From contig CANQNA010000075.1 in assembly GCA_947625005.1 (NCBI GenBank), positions 1 to 6,669 on the forward strand: DNA of 6,669 nucleotides, written 5' to 3'. Below are positions 4,619 to 6,669 of the stretch, piece after piece (position 1 is the stretch's first letter; each line of letters opens with the position of its first letter). The notes under the pieces were generated by a model. It made no database searches. It saw only the letters and a list, made by a program, of their open reading frames with translations, and had not been told where the DNA came from. The stretch is from an uncultured Bacilli bacterium (GTDB lineage: Bacteria > Bacillota_I > Bacilli_A > RF39 > UBA660). Both the position numbers and the translations under genes were made by a program.

Positions 4619-6446
4619 TGGGCACTAACCTTTTAACTAACGAACTATCAACTTGATTATATATTTTCATAATTCTTTGTTCATTATCCTTAGACCACTC
4701 ATAATCAAACAGTGCTAAAAATTCTTTTCCTAATCCTCTAACAAACTCTCTAACTACATCAACATTATCATCATCTACTGTGCTTAAACATAAAGTTATG
4801 TACCATCTAATAGACGGATCAAAAGGAACATTATCAGATGTACATTTACCACTTAAAACATCTTCAACAGTAATTAAATTCATTTGTGAGAACTTTATAA
4901 AGTCTTTTGTAATTTCTTCGCCAACAAAAGCGCGAAGAACATTTGGATTGTTACATTGATATAACGCTCGAGAAGCCAATGCCCATTTGCGAGGATCTGC
5001 ATTTGGAGTTACACCATTATAAGGTGTTCTTAAAACTTTATCGCCATTAACTCTAATATAATCTACTATTGCGGGATGAATTGCAGCGTTTTCTTCAAAT
5101 TTTTTATAAGTTAAAGTTCTTCCTTCCTTTTTTCTTTTTACTGCCCATTTTAACCACTCTTCAGAATCAGTATCAATATAAACATGAGCAAATCTACCAA
5201 ATAAGGGTTCACTCATAGCATTTGCAGATCTTGATTCACTGGCTTCATTTCCTGCCGCACAAACCGCAACATTTTCAGGTAAATGCAATCTAAACCCACT
5301 ATTAGTTAGAGTTCTATTAAGCGTTACTTCAAATGCTACTTTTTGAAGATCATTTTTTGCATTTGTTAATTCATCGAGTAATAGAATATGCATTAATTCT
5401 AGATGATCTTCACTTTTTTTACACAAGCTTTTATACCAATATGGCTCGTATAGAAAAAGTTCTTTAGAATTAAAATCTTTTGCTACAATACCTGTAAACC
5501 CATCTGAACTAGTACATCCAAAATCAACTAATTCTAAATTTTTATCTAACGCCATCATTCTTTCAGTTTTTCCAGTACCCGTCTTACCATGCATAAATAC
5601 TGCTATTTTACATTTAATACAAATTTCAACAATATCTTCTTCAGTTAAATCAGAAAAATCAAATCCATATCTGTTATGATTTACTATTTCTTCTTGAAAC
5701 GCAACTGATGGTGTCTTATGTTCTAACTCATCATTAATGCTTTTTAAAAAATTCCCATTTAAGTAACTATTTAAAACACTATCTTTAAATTTTTTGCATT
5801 TACTATCAAAATCTGAAACCATCAAAACCATAGAAGAGTAAATTAATTGGGCATCTTCATCGACTTGAAAAGGAATTTTATCAACTCTTAAATAAACAAT
5901 TTTATTTTTTTCAGTTAATGTACCATCTATTAAAACACATTGTGAAGTCTTTTGATGCTTTTTAATAAATCTAATGCCAAACACTTCATATTCCTCATAT
6001 AGAGTATTATTTATATCATGAACTCTTCCTGTTTTTAAAATTAACTTACTTTTATTTTCAAATAGTTTATCAATTGTTTTGCCAACCATGCCGCCAATTG
6101 CAAATAATGGATATTCACAAACTAAATTTTCTACTTCACTTAATTTAAAGTCTTCAATATCATTAAAATTTATTGCTAATCTTACCCCAACTTGATTTTT
6201 ACCTGTAAATGATGAAGATAAATTTCCACTTTTATCGACATATTTCATAGCATTTTTCTTTTTATCGTTTGATGATGCTCCATCATACCAATAAGCTCCA
6301 AAACCATTTGACTGATCATATTCAATTCCCATAACTCTCGCTAAATCCGAACAATAACACCTAAGTCCATTTTGTTTAAGCGTTGGAATCATAGTAAGAT
6401 CATTTATATGTTTTTCTTTTAATATACCGACTTTTTTTATTTTCAT
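4605..6446 (-). CDS. MoxR-type AAA+ ATPase with extra N-terminal domain
   Basis: This is a 613-residue protein. The AAA+ module (about 250-520) has Walker A GKTGTGKT (287-294), Walker B ILLLDEL (354-360, Asp358-Glu359), sensor 1 AAGN (Asn400), arginine finger in LFGRF (Arg418) and a likely sensor-2 Arg486 (DPRKWAL). Known: MoxR ATPases use ATP to remodel or load partners, typically with a VWA protein encoded next door, as here. The first 210 residues are unusual for MoxR. Features such as AYWYDGAS (51-58), GVRLAINF (87-94) and KIPFQVDEDAQLIYSS (190-205) recall the DUF6273/lectin-like fold, but this is a weak impression. ATG 6444-6446 lies 14 nt from AAAGG (6461-6465), a long spacing. It is the first gene of the operon. 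Confidence 0.93.
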   Translation of the reverse strand: MKIKKVGILKEKHINDLTMIPTLKQNGLRCYCSDLARVMGIEYDQSNGFGAYWYDGASSNDKKKNAMKYVDKSGNLSSSFTGKNQVGVRLAINFNDIEDFKLSEVENLVCEYPLFAIGGMVGKTIDKLFENKSKLILKTGRVHDINNTLYEEYEVFGIRFIKKHQKTSQCVLIDGTLTEKNKIVYLRVDKIPFQVDEDAQLIYSSMVLMVSDFDSKCKKFKDSVLNSYLNGNFLKSINDELEHKTPSVAFQEEIVNHNRYGFDFSDLTEEDIVEICIKCKIAVFMHGKTGTGKTERMMALDKNLELVDFGCTSSDGFTGIVAKDFNSKELFLYEPYWYKSLCKKSEDHLELMHILLLDELTNAKNDLQKVAFEVTLNRTLTNSGFRLHLPENVAVCAAGNEASESRSANAMSEPLFGRFAHVYIDTDSEEWLKWAVKRKKEGRTLTYKKFEENAAIHPAIVDYIRVNGDKVLRTPYNGVTPNADPRKWALASRALYQCNNPNVLRAFVGEEITKDFIKFSQMNLITVEDVLSGKCTSDNVPFDPSIRWYITLCLSTVDDDNVDVVREFVRGLGKEFLALFDYEWSKDNEQRIMKIYNQVDSSLVKRLVPNGNK

Positions 6447-6492
6447 TGTAATCGCATATTCCTTTCACTTTGTTCAAGACGCATGTAGTCAT

Positions 6493-6512
6493 GAAAACTA
6501 GAATTTGTTTTC
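6493..6512 (-). promoter_or_regulatory. Leader hairpin of the ATPase operon
   Basis: GAAAAC and GTTTTC, 6 bp each with an 8-nt loop, lie inside the predicted leader of about 86 nt. No T run follows, so it is not a terminator. It might affect leader stability or ribosome access. No known riboswitch pattern is seen. Confidence 0.3.
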
Positions 6513-6538
6513 AAACTAAAGTCCACTAACGAAATATT

Positions 6539-6567
6539 ATAATACCATAATTGGCCTATTTTTACAA
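6539..6567 (-). promoter_or_regulatory. Promoter of the MoxR/VWA operon
   Basis: Minus-strand -35 TTGTAA (6562-6567) and -10 TATTAT (6539-6544) are 17 bp apart, with an extended TGG before the -10. The start is predicted near 6532. Upstream, a tandem 10-bp AT-rich repeat, TTGAAAATTA twice (6572-6591), could act as an UP element. Confidence 0.7.
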
Positions 6568-6581
6568 TTGTTTGAAAATTA

Positions 6582-6611
6582 TTGAAAATTATAAAATTGT
6601 GCAATTATAAT
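6582..6611 (+). promoter_or_regulatory. Candidate divergent promoter for a gene right of the window
   Basis: Plus-strand TTGAAA (6582-6587), 18-bp spacer, then a perfect TATAAT (6606-6611). The remaining 58 bases hold no complete gene. AGGA near 6651 followed by GTG at 6664 could begin one, but the window ends there. Confidence 0.4.
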
Positions 6612-6669
6612 AGATGTGTGACAGTTATTCCAATTTGCCATCAAAATTTTAGGAACCGATAATGTGATA

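Noticed and set aside
1..6669. CRISPR array, insertion sequence with terminal inverted repeats, or rRNA
   Set aside because: No regularly spaced repeat series, transposase motif or rRNA-like sequence was seen on either strand.

Overview
The window is AT-rich DNA with strong Shine-Dalgarno sites, sigma-A-type promoters and CCA-encoding tRNA. This fits a low-GC Gram-positive bacterium (Bacillota or a relative). Species cannot be told from the sequence, and nothing suggests an altered genetic code.

Left edge (1-320): a partial tRNA-Ser(UGA) on the minus strand and a complete tRNA-Leu(UAA) on the plus strand diverge from a shared promoter region. The last 23 bp of the tRNA-Leu region (297-319) recur exactly at 3040-3062. 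These two copies bound an integrated element of about 2.74 kb.

Element (297-3062): it holds a complete tyrosine integrase reading toward the tRNA, a divergent XRE-family repressor, a strongly palindromic non-coding block, one 113-residue protein I do not recognise, and a 24-bp inverted repeat at 2844-2867. On the minus strand this repeat has the arms, loop length and CTAAYA core that I recall for the ICEBs1/Tn916-family origin of transfer (oriT). No relaxase or conjugation gene is present. I therefore read the element as a minimal integrative mobilizable element that excises with its own integrase and borrows the relaxase and transfer machinery of a co-resident ICE. The repressor probably acts on two operator-like inverted repeats that overlap the integrase promoter.

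Just beyond the right junction (3070-3311) lie a terminator hairpin that probably served tRNA-Leu before insertion, a decayed C-terminal fragment of a second tyrosine integrase in the same orientation, and a perfect 44-bp palindrome. The tRNA-Leu locus therefore looks like a repeatedly used integration site, and the genes to its right may be cargo of an older island.

Right part (3311-6600): a two-gene minus-strand operon with its own promoter and terminator. It encodes a MoxR-type AAA+ ATPase carrying an extra N-terminal domain, and a DUF2201-type protein joining an HExxH metallopeptidase-like domain to a VWA-like domain. The genes overlap by 14 nt. Such ATPase/VWA pairs are thought to act as chaperone-like remodelling machines, but the target here is unknown.
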